From assembly GCF_001667265.1 (NCBI RefSeq), contig NZ_LZHW01000075.1, positions 1 through 64,000 on the forward strand: DNA of 64,000 nt, read 5' to 3'. This stretch comes from Mycobacterium sp. ACS4331 (GTDB lineage: Bacteria > Actinomycetota > Actinomycetes > Mycobacteriales > Mycobacteriaceae). Of this stretch, positions 7,973 to 16,113 are shown piece after piece (the stretch's first letter is position 1; each line of letters opens with the position of its first letter). A model generated the notes under the pieces. It searched no databases. It worked only from the letters and a program-made list of their open reading frames with translations, and had not been told where the DNA came from. The position numbers and the translations under genes are program-made.

Positions 7973-8806
7973 ATGGCACGCTCCGATGTCCTGGTCTCCA
8001 CTGACTGGGCCGAGAGCAATCTCGACGCGCCGAACACCGTTTTCGTCGAGGTCGATGAGGACACCAGCGCCTACGACACCGGCCACATCGCCGGCGCCGT
8101 CCGACTGGACTGGAGGACCGACCTGCAGGATCCCGTCAAGCGCGACTTCGTCGACGCCGCGCAGTTCTCGAAGCTGCTGTCCGAGCGCGGCATCAGCAAC
8201 GACGACACCGTGATCCTCTACGGCGGCAACAACAACTGGTTCGCGGCCTACGCGTACTGGTACTTCAAGCTCTACGGCCACGAGAACGTCAAGCTCCTCG
8301 ACGGCGGCCGCAAGAAGTGGGAGCTCGACGGTCGCCCCCTGACCGCCGATCCCGTCTCGCGTCCGCAGACCAGCTACACCGCCAAGGAACCGGACAACAG
8401 CATCCGCGCCTTCCGCGACGAGGTCATCGCAGCCATCGGCGAGAAGAACCTGGTCGACGTGCGCTCTCCCGACGAGTTCTCCGGCAAGATCCTGGCCCCG
8501 GCCCACCTGCCGCAGGAGCAGAGCCAGCGTGCCGGCCACATTCCGACCGCCATCAACGTGCCGTGGAGCAAGGCGGCCAATGAGGACGGCACCTTCAAGT
8601 CGGACGAGGATCTCGCCAAGCTCTACGCCGAGGCCGGCCTCGACGGCCAGAAGGAGACCATCGCGTACTGCCGCATCGGTGAGCGCTCGTCGCACACCTG
8701 GTTCGTGCTGCAGGAACTTCTGGGCCACCAGAACGTCAAGAACTACGACGGCAGTTGGACGGAATACGGCTCCCTGGTGGGTGCCCCGATCGAGTTGGGA
8801 AGTTAA
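7973..8806 (+). CDS. cysA3: Thiosulfate sulfurtransferase (rhodanese), CysA2/CysA3-like
   Basis: This tandem rhodanese-domain enzyme moves a sulfane sulfur from thiosulfate to an acceptor. The N-terminal domain (residues 1-125) is non-catalytic. The C-terminal domain carries the active-site loop YCRIGERS with Cys at residue 233. The 277 residues equal the M. tuberculosis CysA2/CysA3 (Rv0815c) length. It sits 35 bases after the DUF4395 gene and 4 bases before sseC, the arrangement controlled by the polycysteine leader. Confidence 0.92.
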   Translation: MARSDVLVSTDWAESNLDAPNTVFVEVDEDTSAYDTGHIAGAVRLDWRTDLQDPVKRDFVDAAQFSKLLSERGISNDDTVILYGGNNNWFAAYAYWYFKLYGHENVKLLDGGRKKWELDGRPLTADPVSRPQTSYTAKEPDNSIRAFRDEVIAAIGEKNLVDVRSPDEFSGKILAPAHLPQEQSQRAGHIPTAINVPWSKAANEDGTFKSDEDLAKLYAEAGLDGQKETIAYCRIGERSSHTWFVLQELLGHQNVKNYDGSWTEYGSLVGAPIELGS

Positions 8807-8810
8807 GAAC

Positions 8811-9113
8811 ATGTGCTCAGCCCCTAAGCAAGGACAGGCAGTGCCCGCGGGTGTCGACCTGGAGAAGGAGACCGTGATCACCGGTCGAGTGGTCGACGAC
8901 TCCGGCCAGACCGTGGGCGGCGCCTTCGTCCGGCTGCTCGACTCCTCCGACGAGTTCACCGCTGAGGTCGTCGCGTCGGCCACCGGTGACTTCCGGTTCT
9001 TCGCCGCGCCGGGCACCTGGCGCGTGCGGGCCCTGTCGAAGGTCGGCAACGGTGATGTCGTGGTGGCGCCCACCGGCGCCGGCATCCACGAGGTCGACGT
9101 CAAGGTCGCTTAG
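8811..9113 (+). CDS. sseC: SseC-like protein (DUF1416)
   Basis: This is a 100-residue DUF1416 protein, homologous to Rv0814c (SseC2). After a short N-terminus with one Cys (MCSAPKQG) it forms a predicted beta-sandwich of carboxypeptidase-regulatory type (VVDDSGQTVGGAFVRLLD, APGTWRVRALS). It always travels with the rhodanese and is taken to act in sulfur metabolism, though its activity is not known. The ATG is four bases after the rhodanese stop. It is the last gene of the Cys-controlled operon. Confidence 0.9.
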   Translation: MCSAPKQGQAVPAGVDLEKETVITGRVVDDSGQTVGGAFVRLLDSSDEFTAEVVASATGDFRFFAAPGTWRVRALSKVGNGDVVVAPTGAGIHEVDVKVA

Positions 9114-9126
9114 TCGCTTCCAGTCG

Positions 9127-9170
9127 GTTCCCGCCGCACGTGAGCAATTTCGCACTCGTGTGGCGGGGAC
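9127..9170 (+). terminator. Stem-loop after the sulfur operon
   Basis: The arms 9127-9140 and 9157-9170 pair over 14 positions in RNA (two are G-U pairs) around a 16-base loop. It starts 14 bases after the sseC stop. There is no T run, as is common in mycobacteria. Confidence 0.6.
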
Positions 9171-9198
9171 CGGCGCGACTGGCGCAGACGTCAAGAAC

Positions 9199-9204
9199 TA
9201 GACT
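9199..9204 (+). promoter_or_regulatory. -10 box of a leaderless transcript
   Basis: TAGACT (TANNNT) ends 7 bases before the GTG at 9212, the same geometry as the Cys leader at 7277. This predicts a leaderless mRNA for the small membrane protein and the nitrobindin-like gene. Confidence 0.65.
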
Positions 9205-9211
9205 CATCGAC

Positions 9212-9310
9212 GTGGTTCTGTTCTTCGAATTCATGCTCGTCGCGGCCGTCGTGGTCATCACGTGGTTCGCGTTGTACGCGCTGTACCGGCTGATCTCGGA
9301 CGAGTCCTGA
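9212..9310 (+). CDS. Small single-pass membrane protein, 32 residues
   Basis: The frame runs from a GTG to a TGA and encodes a short N-terminus, one hydrophobic helix (about residues 4-22), then LYRLISDES. It has its own leaderless promoter and lies 7 bases before the next start codon. That supports a real gene and coupling to the nitrobindin-like protein. I do not recognise a function. Confidence 0.7.
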   Translation: MVLFFEFMLVAAVVVITWFALYALYRLISDES

Positions 9311-9317
9311 CCGGCTG

Positions 9318-10004
9318 ATGCCCGGCAGCGACGCCGTCCCCGGCGCGACCCCTGGTCCAGACGACCGCGCGACCCCCGGTTCGGGTGACCGCGCGGTGGC
9401 CGCCCAGGCCGAGCGCGCCAAGGTCACCGCGGGCCGCAACATCCCGGTCTTCGACGACCTTCCGGCACCGGCCGACACCGCCAACCTTCGGGAAGGCGCG
9501 GATCTGCACGATGCGCTGCTCGCACTGCTGCCGTTGGTCGGTGTGTGGCGTGGCGAGGGCGAGGGCCGGGGTGCGCACGGCGACTACCGCTTCGGGCAGC
9601 AGATCGTCGTCTCGCACGACGGCGGCGACTACCTGAACTGGGAAGCCCGGTCCTGGCACCTGGATGACGAGGGCAACTACCAGCAGCACGCGCTTCGCGA
9701 GACCGGCTACTGGCGCTTCGTCACCGACTCGGGCGATCCGTCCGAGTCACAGGCCATCGAACTGCTGCTCGCGCATTCCGCGGGGTACGTGGAGCTGTTC
9801 TACGGCCGCCCCCTCAACCAGTCCTCGTGGGAATTGGTGACGGATGCGCTGGCGCGCAGCAAGTCCGGAGTCCTGGTCGGCGGCGCCAAACGGTTGTACG
9901 GCATCATCGAGGGCGGTGACCTGGCCTACGTCGAGGAACGGGTCGACGCCGACGGTGGCCTGGTTCCGCACCTGTCGGCCCGCCTGTCGCGATTCGCCGG
10001 CTGA
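9318..10004 (+). CDS. Nitrobindin-like heme-binding beta-barrel protein
   Basis: This is a homologue of Rv0813c and the nitrobindin/THAP4 barrel family, which bind ferric heme and can isomerise peroxynitrite. Family marks are VGVWRGEGEG near residue 75, the YRFGQQIVVSHDG strand, and the C-terminal YVEERVDADGGLVPHLSARLSR region. The 228 residues include a disordered, Asp/Pro-rich N-terminus of about 40 residues. The older label 'FABP-like' refers to the same fold. Heme binding is inferred from family. Confidence 0.85.
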   Translation: MPGSDAVPGATPGPDDRATPGSGDRAVAAQAERAKVTAGRNIPVFDDLPAPADTANLREGADLHDALLALLPLVGVWRGEGEGRGAHGDYRFGQQIVVSHDGGDYLNWEARSWHLDDEGNYQQHALRETGYWRFVTDSGDPSESQAIELLLAHSAGYVELFYGRPLNQSSWELVTDALARSKSGVLVGGAKRLYGIIEGGDLAYVEERVDADGGLVPHLSARLSRFAG

Positions 10005-10037
10005 TCCCGGCCAACAGTCAGACCCAGGGAGAACACT

Positions 10038-10322
10038 GTGCTGTCATGTCGTAGCCGCGCGGTCGCGGCGGGCTGGATCGCGGCCGCGCTGGCCGTGACG
10101 GTCGTGGGATGCGGGTCCGAACCGTCTCCGGCCGATCCCACCGAAACCAGTCAGGCCCCAGGCACCTCCGAGCACGGTTCGTTGGCGCACTGCCTGCATG
10201 AGCACGGGATCGACGAGTCCGCGGTGTCCCCCGCCGGACCTCCGCCGGGTGTGGACCCGGGCACCTGGGACAAGGCCATGCAGGCCTGCAGTCCGCTCGG
10301 CCCCGGTCCCGCCGCTCCGTAA
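10038..10322 (+). CDS. Small secreted lipoprotein, copy 1
   Basis: This 94-residue protein starts at a GTG with an AGGGAGAA ribosome site upstream. The signal peptide (residues 1-24) ends at a lipobox-like VVGC. The mature part is short, with a C...HEHGID motif and a C-terminal DPGTWDKAMQACSPL. The same layout appears in the next gene (C...TENGI, DRETWDRAIEACASL), so the two are tandem paralogues. Two conserved Cys residues may form a disulfide. No function recognised. Confidence 0.75.
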   Translation: MLSCRSRAVAAGWIAAALAVTVVGCGSEPSPADPTETSQAPGTSEHGSLAHCLHEHGIDESAVSPAGPPPGVDPGTWDKAMQACSPLGPGPAAP

Positions 10323-10449
10323 ATTCTTGAACTCCGGTGTGATCCCTTTGCGCCGCGCTCTCACAGCGCACTGCTAAGCGGTCGATAACCCACACCAAGC
10401 AGGCGTCCATACCGTCGGTTGGGACACCCCCCACGCAAGGAGTTCTGCT

Positions 10450-10848
10450 GTGTCCCTTCGACTTGTCGTCGCGACGTTCGGTCTCACGGTCGCGTTGTCG
10501 GGTGCGATCGTCGGCTGTTCGTCCGATTCCACAGAGGCCACCTCGACGACGGGATCCGCGTCGCCGACGGCCGCCGACCGTCAGGCCTTCACCGACTGCA
10601 TGACCGAGAACGGAATCCCCGCGCCGCCGGAAGGCGGCCCCGGCGGACCCGCGCCCGACGGACCGCCGCCGGGAGCGCCCCAGGGACCCGGTGGACCGCC
10701 GCCCGGTGCACCGGATGGACCGCCACCCGCCGGTGCACCTGAGCCGGGTCGGGGCACACCCCCGTCACCGCCGGACGTGGACCGGGAGACCTGGGACAGG
10801 GCGATCGAGGCGTGCGCCTCGTTGGCCCCCACCCCGTCACGAGGCTGA
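10450..10848 (+). CDS. Small secreted proline-rich lipoprotein, copy 2
   Basis: This is a paralogue of the gene at 10038, 132 residues long. It has a GTG start with AAGGAG upstream, a signal peptide with lipobox AIVGC (Cys near residue 23), an FTDCMTENGI segment and the C-terminal ETWDRAIEACASL. Between the two conserved Cys segments it gained about 50 residues of Gly/Pro-rich repeats (GGPGGPAP, PPPGAPQGPGGP types). The insert looks like a slippage-expanded spacer, perhaps a cell-wall-spanning linker. Function unknown. Confidence 0.75.
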   Translation: MSLRLVVATFGLTVALSGAIVGCSSDSTEATSTTGSASPTAADRQAFTDCMTENGIPAPPEGGPGGPAPDGPPPGAPQGPGGPPPGAPDGPPPAGAPEPGRGTPPSPPDVDRETWDRAIEACASLAPTPSRG

Positions 10849-10862
10849 GCCCGAACATGGAG

Positions 10863-10913
10863 CGGCCCCCGAGCCGTGTTCCGGTTTGGACTAGACCGAG
10901 GGCTCGGGGGCCG
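10863..10913. terminator. Bidirectional stem-loop between convergent genes
   Basis: This is a perfect inverted repeat with 13-bp arms (10863-10875 and 10901-10913, core GGCCCCCGAGCC) and a 25-base loop. It lies 15 bases after the lipoprotein stop and before the 3' end of pabC. No T run on either side. The rest of the gap to 11085 has no gene that I can see. Confidence 0.6.
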
Positions 10914-11085
10914 GGTGGCTGCTTGGAATTCGCCAGCGCGCGCAGGTGAATTTCCTCGCCTGGTGCTGCTAGCGGGCAGCCACCTCACATGTCCATATGT
11001 CACTCAATGTGTCGGACCACCTCCTTCCCTGTGTACGGCCGACCGTACTCGCGCAGTCCCGGAGGTACAAGGGATTTTCGTTCGC

Positions 11086-11952
11086 TCAGCGCGCAGCGGT
11101 GAGGGCTCGGTCGACCATGCTCGCGAACTCGCGGCCGAGCCCCGAAGTCTGCAGCGGCCGGTCGTCCAGCGTGTGCACCCGAGCCCCCAGCGTGATCGCC
11201 GAGATCAGCCAAACTCCTTGGGCCGCAAACAGATCAGCGGGCCGCAGAGCCCGCAGGTCGCAGTCATACCCCTCCGCGCGAGCCACCTCGAACAGCGCCT
11301 GCTGGGTGGTGCCGCGCAGGATCGGATACCACGGCGGCGGGGTCAGGAACCCGGGCCGGCCGTCGATGTCGGTGGCGATCACCACCGTCGATCGCGGTCC
11401 CTCGAGGATGTAGCCGTCGGAGCTGACGAAGATCACGTCGTCGGCACCGAGGGTCGCCGCATGCCGCAGCGCGGCCATGTTCACCGCGTACGACAGCGTC
11501 TTGGCACCGGCCAGCAGCCAGGGCATCGCGTCCGTGCCCGCGGAGGGCAGCCCGCGGTCGAGCAGGACGGCCCTGACCCCCGCGCGGCGCGCCGTGTGCA
11601 CGCGCTTCGCCAGGGGGTTCACCGTCACATACGCCGTCGGCGGGGACCCGCTCTCGCGGCCGCGCGTGTAGACCAGCCGCAGCGCCCCCTCGTCCTGCGT
11701 CTGCGCTGACCATTCGACCGAGGCCTTGTCGATGGCCGCCCGCCACGCGGCAAGATCAGGGGCGGGGAGGTCAAGCATCGCCGCCGAGTTCGTCAGGCGC
11801 GCCAGATGTGCCTCGACGAGGCAGGGTCGGCCGCCGCGCACCAGCAGCGTCTCGAACACGCCGTCCCCGCGCACCGCCGCCAGATCGTCGGCGTGCAACA
11901 ACGGCACGTCGGGATCGCGCACTTCGCCGTCGAGAGTGACCACCACCGCCAT
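11086..11952 (-). CDS. pabC: Aminodeoxychorismate lyase PabC (class IV aminotransferase fold)
   Basis: PabC splits 4-amino-4-deoxychorismate to p-aminobenzoate and pyruvate in folate synthesis, using PLP. The start MAVVVTLDG at 11952 was chosen because the upstream extension runs into the divergent ygfZ gene. GDGVFETLLVRGG opens the fold and the PLP lysine is probably in AGAKTLSYAVNM. The 288 residues are a normal length. It matches Rv0812. It is divergent from ygfZ by 38 bases. A related branched-chain or D-amino-acid aminotransferase is a less likely alternative. Confidence 0.85.
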   Translation of the reverse strand: MAVVVTLDGEVRDPDVPLLHADDLAAVRGDGVFETLLVRGGRPCLVEAHLARLTNSAAMLDLPAPDLAAWRAAIDKASVEWSAQTQDEGALRLVYTRGRESGSPPTAYVTVNPLAKRVHTARRAGVRAVLLDRGLPSAGTDAMPWLLAGAKTLSYAVNMAALRHAATLGADDVIFVSSDGYILEGPRSTVVIATDIDGRPGFLTPPPWYPILRGTTQQALFEVARAEGYDCDLRALRPADLFAAQGVWLISAITLGARVHTLDDRPLQTSGLGREFASMVDRALTAAR

Positions 11953-11978
11953 GGGCACACAGCCTAGGCGGTGGTCCG

Positions 11979-11984
11979 TAGAGT
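11979..11984 (+). promoter_or_regulatory. -10 box for leaderless ygfZ
   Basis: TAGAGT (TANNNT) ends 6 bases before the ygfZ GTG, predicting a leaderless transcript. Confidence 0.55.
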
Positions 11985-11990
11985 TGACCT

Positions 11991-13091
11991 GTGTCAGCTG
12001 TCCCCGCACCTGAAGACGGCCCCGACTCGGGCGCCGTGTGGCATTACGGCGACCCGTTGGGCGAGCAGCGCGCCGCGGCGCACGAGGCGGTCGTGGTCGA
12101 CCGCTCGCATCGCGGCGTCCTCACCCTCACCGGATCTGAGCGGCAGAGCTGGCTGCACACCATCTCCAGCCAGCACGTGGCCGCACTGCCTGACGGCGCC
12201 AGCACGCAGAACCTGAGCCTGGACGGTCAGGGCCGCGTCGAAGACCACTGGCTCCAGACCGAGCTCGGCGGCGTCACGTACCTGGACACCGAGCCCTGGC
12301 GGGCCCAGCCGCTGCTGAACTTCCTGACGAAGATGGTCTTCTGGGCCGACGTGACGCCGGCCGCGGGTGATTTCGCGGTGCTGTCGCTTCTCGGCCCCCG
12401 GTTGGCGGGCGACGAGGTGCTGACGGCCCTGGGGATCTCCGGCCTGCCCCAGGAGATGTCCGCGACACCCCTGGCCGGCGGCGGATTCGTCCGTCGGATG
12501 CCCAGCGTCCCGGACGGTCCACCCGAGATCGACCTCCTCGTCCCCCGCGAGGCCAAGGCGGACTGGCTGGCCCGGCTGGGCGGCGCCGGTGTGCGCCCGG
12601 CGGGTGTGTGGGCCTATGAAGCGCACCGCGTCGCGGCCCTGCGGCCCCGGCTGGGCCTCGACACCGACGAACGGACCATCCCACAGGAAGTCGGCTGGAT
12701 CGGCGGCCCCGGCATCGGTGCCGTGCACCTGGACAAGGGGTGCTACCGCGGCCAGGAGACGGTGGCGCGCGTGCACAACCTGGGCAGGCCACCGCGGATG
12801 CTGGTGCTGCTGCACCTCGACGGCGACGCCGACCGCCCGGCAACCGGTGATCCACTGCTTGCCGGCGGACGTGCGGTGGGCCGGCTGGGCACGGTGGTGG
12901 ACCACGTCGACGAGGGCGCCATCGCCCTGGCACTGCTCAAGCGCGGACTGCCCGCCGAGACACCCCTGACCAGTGGAGGTGACGTCGCGGTGGCGGCGGT
13001 CATCGACGCAGACTCGCTGCCCCCGGCCGACGGCATCGGGGCCGGGCGGGCGGCCGTCAACAAGCTTCAGGCGCGCGGGCGAAGCCAGTGA
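11991..13091 (+). CDS. ygfZ: Folate-binding YgfZ/GcvT-like protein
   Basis: This folate-dependent protein is needed for assembly or repair of some Fe-S enzymes (family role). The diagnostic YgfZ motif is visible as DKGCYRGQETVARVHNLG, with the conserved Cys, and the N-terminal GcvT-like part has ERQSWLHTISSQH. The 366 residues match Rv0811c. The start is GTG. It is divergent from pabC, so two folate-linked genes share one promoter region. Confidence 0.88.
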   Translation: MSAVPAPEDGPDSGAVWHYGDPLGEQRAAAHEAVVVDRSHRGVLTLTGSERQSWLHTISSQHVAALPDGASTQNLSLDGQGRVEDHWLQTELGGVTYLDTEPWRAQPLLNFLTKMVFWADVTPAAGDFAVLSLLGPRLAGDEVLTALGISGLPQEMSATPLAGGGFVRRMPSVPDGPPEIDLLVPREAKADWLARLGGAGVRPAGVWAYEAHRVAALRPRLGLDTDERTIPQEVGWIGGPGIGAVHLDKGCYRGQETVARVHNLGRPPRMLVLLHLDGDADRPATGDPLLAGGRAVGRLGTVVDHVDEGAIALALLKRGLPAETPLTSGGDVAVAAVIDADSLPPADGIGAGRAAVNKLQARGRSQ

Positions 13092-13149
13092 GGACCTGGT
13101 GTGATGCTCGCCGCGCCCAGCCCTGACAGCGGAGCGCCTCGGGGCACGG

Positions 13150-13155
13150 TAAGCT
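13150..13155 (+). promoter_or_regulatory. Candidate -10 box of the DUF3073 gene
   Basis: TAAGCT (TANNNT) lies about 80 bases upstream of the ATG. The resulting 5' leader of about 70 bases can form a hairpin (CGGAGC near 13183 with GCTCCG near 13205). GGGGGTTCCCCC just before the ATG can also hide the ribosome site. Structure is inferred. Confidence 0.4.
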
Positions 13156-13234
13156 GGTCGCAGGACAATAAACAGACACAGATCGGAGCCGCCTGATTTC
13201 GGGCCGCTCCGTTATTGCGCGAGGGGGTTCCCCC

Positions 13235-13420
13235 ATGGGCCGCGGCCGGGCTAAGGCAAAGCAGACCAAGGTTGCACGAGAGCTTAAGTACAGCTCTCCA
13301 CAGACCGATTTTGAGCGGCTTCAGCGCGAGCTGGCCGGGTCGGAGAGCGGTAACAACGCGCTCGACGACGGGTTAGCCGACGATCCTTGGAGGGATGACG
13401 AGGACAGCTGGCGCCGCTAG
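13235..13420 (+). CDS. DUF3073 small basic/acidic protein
   Basis: This 61-residue protein has a strongly basic N-terminus (MGRGRAKAKQTKVARELKY) and an acidic tail (LADDPWRDDEDSW). It is the homologue of Rv0810c and belongs to the actinobacterial DUF3073 family. The basic head suggests nucleic-acid contact, but no function is known. It is always found next to purM, here convergent with it. Confidence 0.88.
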   Translation: MGRGRAKAKQTKVARELKYSSPQTDFERLQRELAGSESGNNALDDGLADDPWRDDEDSWRR

Positions 13421-13447
13421 CTGTCACGTTCCCACCCCTCGGCACCT

Positions 13448-13486
13448 CAGCGCCCCTGGTCGGCCAGTCCAGCCGACCGGGCGCTG
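13448..13486. terminator. Bidirectional stem-loop between DUF3073 gene and purM
   Basis: CAGCGCCC-CTGGTCGGC pairs with GCCGACC-GGGCGCTG around a 7-base loop, an almost perfect stem of about 15 bp. It lies in the 122-base gap between two convergent stops. Confidence 0.6.
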
Positions 13487-13542
13487 ATGTCCTGCCCGCC
13501 TCCGCGTCAGACCACGAGTGCTGCACGTCAGCCCGCGGGTGA

Positions 13543-14625
13543 TTAGAACCGCGGGTGGCGGCCCACCAGCGTGGCGCGTTCGCCGTCCTTGGTGCCCTTG
13601 TTCACGGTGCCCAGCGTCCAGCAGTTCAGATGCCGGGCGGTCAGGATGGCCAATGCGCGGTCGGTGTCCTCCGGCGCGACGACGGCCACCATGCCGACGC
13701 CCATGTTGAACGTCTTCTCCATCTCGGCGCGCTCGATCCGTCCGCGCTGCGCGATCATGCCGAACACCGGTGCGGGCGTCCAGGTGCCCCGGTCAAGCTC
13801 CGCGACCAGTCCCGGAGGCATGACGCGCTCCAGGTTGCCCGCCAACCCGCCACCGGTGACGTGGCAGAACGTGCGGACCTGCGTCTCGGCGGCCAGCGCC
13901 AGGCAGTCCTTGGCATAGATCCGGGTGGGCTCCAGCAGTTCCTCGCCGAGCGTGCGGCCGAACTCCTCGACGTGGCCGGCGAGGTTCATCCGGTCGATCT
14001 CGAGCAGCACCTTGCGGGCCAGCGAGTAGCCGTTGGAGTGCAGCCCCGAGGACCCCATCGCGATGATCACGTCGCCGGGGCGGACGCGGTCGGGGCCGAG
14101 CACGTCGTCGGCCTCGACGACACCCACGCCGGTGGCGGAGATGTCGTAGTGGTCAGGTTCCATCAGCCCGGGATGTTCGGCGGTCTCGCCGCCCAGAAGC
14201 GCACACCCGGCCTGCACACATCCCTCGGCGATGCCGGCCACGATGGCCTGCACCCGCTCGGGCACCGTGCGGCCCACGGCGATGTAGTCCTGCAGGAACA
14301 GCGGTTCGGCTCCGCACACCACCAGGTCGTCGACCACCATCGCCACCAGGTCCAGGCCGACGGTGTCGTGTTTGTCCATGGCCTGCGCGACGGCGAGCTT
14401 GGTGCCCACGCCGTCTGTCGAGGAGGCCAGGAGGGGCTCGCGGTAGCCACTGCGCAGGGCGAACAGGCCGGCGAAGCCGCCGAGGCCGCCACGGACCTCG
14501 GGCCGGGTCGCCTTCGCCGCGAGCGGCTTGAACAGTTCCACGGCGCGATCGCCCGCTTCGATGTCGACCCCGGCCGACGCGTAGGAGATGGCAGGAACAG
14601 CGGGATCTTGAGCACGATCGGTCAT
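13543..14625 (-). CDS. purM: Phosphoribosylaminoimidazole synthetase PurM
   Basis: PurM closes FGAM to AIR with ATP in purine synthesis. The 360 residues carry the nucleotide-binding segment SSTDGVGTKLAVA near residue 68, and GGETAEHPG and GSSGLHSNGYSL farther on. It matches Rv0809. In most mycobacteria purF lies directly upstream. Here a divergent oxidoreductase gene and a four-gene peptide importer lie between purM and purF. Confidence 0.97.
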   Translation of the reverse strand: MTDRAQDPAVPAISYASAGVDIEAGDRAVELFKPLAAKATRPEVRGGLGGFAGLFALRSGYREPLLASSTDGVGTKLAVAQAMDKHDTVGLDLVAMVVDDLVVCGAEPLFLQDYIAVGRTVPERVQAIVAGIAEGCVQAGCALLGGETAEHPGLMEPDHYDISATGVGVVEADDVLGPDRVRPGDVIIAMGSSGLHSNGYSLARKVLLEIDRMNLAGHVEEFGRTLGEELLEPTRIYAKDCLALAAETQVRTFCHVTGGGLAGNLERVMPPGLVAELDRGTWTPAPVFGMIAQRGRIERAEMEKTFNMGVGMVAVVAPEDTDRALAILTARHLNCWTLGTVNKGTKDGERATLVGRHPRF

Positions 14626-14783
14626 CGGGCCTCAATCTACCGGTCGGCTCGGTGGCTCGACAGCCGGACCTTGGCACCGAGGGCTCGCGACTCACCCGAT
14701 CGTTTCCCTGGCGCGGGTTCGGGCAATCCGAACGCGGCGTGGCTCCGAATCACAGATGGGTCGCCAAATGGGAGGAGCCCGCA

Positions 14784-16112
14784 TTGTCTCGCTGTCTGGT
14801 CACCGGTGCCACCGGCTACATCGGCAGCCGGTTGACTCCGGTGCTGCTCGCCGAGGGCCATCAGGTCCGCACCCTGGTGCGCAACCCCGACAAACTCGCG
14901 TCGGTGCCGTGGCGCGGGGACGTCGAGGTGGCGCGTGGAGATCTCGGCGACCCCGAGTCGCTGAGGCAGGCCTTCGACGGCGTCGACGTCCTGTACTACC
15001 TGGTCCATTCGATGGGCACGGCCTCGGACTTCGCAGATGCTGAGCGGACGGCGGCGGCCAACGTCGCGGCGGCCGCAAAGCAGATGGGCGTGCGCCGCAT
15101 CGTGTACCTGGGCGGTCTGCACCCCGCCGATGCGAGGCTGTCGCCGCACCTGGAGTCGCGCACCCTGGTCGGCGACACGTTGATGAGCTCGGGCGTGGAG
15201 ACCGTGGTGCTGCAGGCCGGCGTCGTCGTCGGCGCTGGGTCAGCGTCGTTCGAGATGATTCGGCACCTCACCGACCGCCTGCCGGTGATGACGACCCCGA
15301 AGTGGGTGCACAACAGGATTCAACCCATCGCCGTCGGCGACGTGCTGCACTATCTCGCGCAGTCCGCGACGGCCCCGTTCCCGCAGACCCGCGCGTGGGA
15401 CATCGGCGGCCCCGATGTGCTGCGGTACGGCGAGATGATGCAGGTCTACGCAGAGGTGGCGCGACTGCGACGGCGGCGGATCCTGGTGCTGCCGTGGCTG
15501 ACCCCCTCGATCGCGAGCCTGTGGGTCGGGCTCGTCACGCCGATCCCGGCGGGCCTGGCCCGTCCCCTCGTCGAGTCCCTGCACTGTGACGCCGTCGCCG
15601 ACGACCGCGACATCGACGCCGTCATCGCGCCACCGCCGGGCGGGCTGACCGGCTACCGCGACGCGGTCGAGCGCGCGCTGGCCCAGCAGCAACGCACGGC
15701 CGTCGAACCGCCCTGGTCGACAGACCCGGCGGATCCATTGCCCAGTGATCCCGAATGGTCGGGGGCGCACGCACGGGTCGCCACGCAGGAGACCACCACC
15801 CACACCGACACCACCTCGGCGCTGCGCCGCGTGACCCACGGCGTCGGCCGCGGATGGCGAACAGTCGGAGACGGCTCCGAGGGCACGCTCGTGCTCAGCG
15901 CGCGCGAGCCGATGGGCCAGGTGCGGCTCGAACTGAGCCCGGCCTCGGGCGTCGGCGGACGCGCCGCGGTCGGACACCGCAGCGTCCTGGTGCCCCGCGG
16001 TCTGCTGGGCCAGGTCTACGCCGCCACGGTGTGGCCGATCCGGCGCCGCCTGCTGCACCGACGGATCTCCGCGCTGCTCGCGTCGGGTGAGCCGTCGGTG
16101 AAAACCCACTGA
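14784..16112 (+). CDS. NmrA/SDR-like NAD(P)-binding protein with C-terminal DUF2867-like part
   Basis: This 442-residue protein has an N-terminal extended-SDR Rossmann fold (LVTGATGYIGSRL near residue 5, then VYLGG and the VLQAGVVVG region) of the NmrA/complex-I-assembly type. A C-terminal stretch from about residue 310 resembles a shortened DUF2867. The start is a TTG at 14784 because GGAGGAG lies six bases upstream; the in-frame ATG at 14652 has no such site. Substrate unknown. The stop is one base from the convergent dppD stop. Confidence 0.75.
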   Translation: MSRCLVTGATGYIGSRLTPVLLAEGHQVRTLVRNPDKLASVPWRGDVEVARGDLGDPESLRQAFDGVDVLYYLVHSMGTASDFADAERTAAANVAAAAKQMGVRRIVYLGGLHPADARLSPHLESRTLVGDTLMSSGVETVVLQAGVVVGAGSASFEMIRHLTDRLPVMTTPKWVHNRIQPIAVGDVLHYLAQSATAPFPQTRAWDIGGPDVLRYGEMMQVYAEVARLRRRRILVLPWLTPSIASLWVGLVTPIPAGLARPLVESLHCDAVADDRDIDAVIAPPPGGLTGYRDAVERALAQQQRTAVEPPWSTDPADPLPSDPEWSGAHARVATQETTTHTDTTSALRRVTHGVGRGWRTVGDGSEGTLVLSAREPMGQVRLELSPASGVGGRAAVGHRSVLVPRGLLGQVYAATVWPIRRRLLHRRISALLASGEPSVKTH

Positions 16113-16113
16113 C

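Noticed and set aside
10660..10750. The Gly/Pro-rich stretch in the second lipoprotein as a PPE/PE-type protein
   Set aside because: It lacks the PE/PPE N-terminal domain and sits behind a lipobox signal. It is a linker in a small lipoprotein.
11033..11048. Short inverted repeat GTACGG-CCGA-CCGTAC downstream of pabC
   Set aside because: Arms of only 6 bp and a position after the gene end give too little to call an operator or RNA.
14652..14783. ATG at 14652 as start of the NmrA-like gene
   Set aside because: The TTG at 14784 has GGAGGAG six bases upstream, and the Rossmann motif begins right after it. The extra 44 residues look like untranslated sequence.
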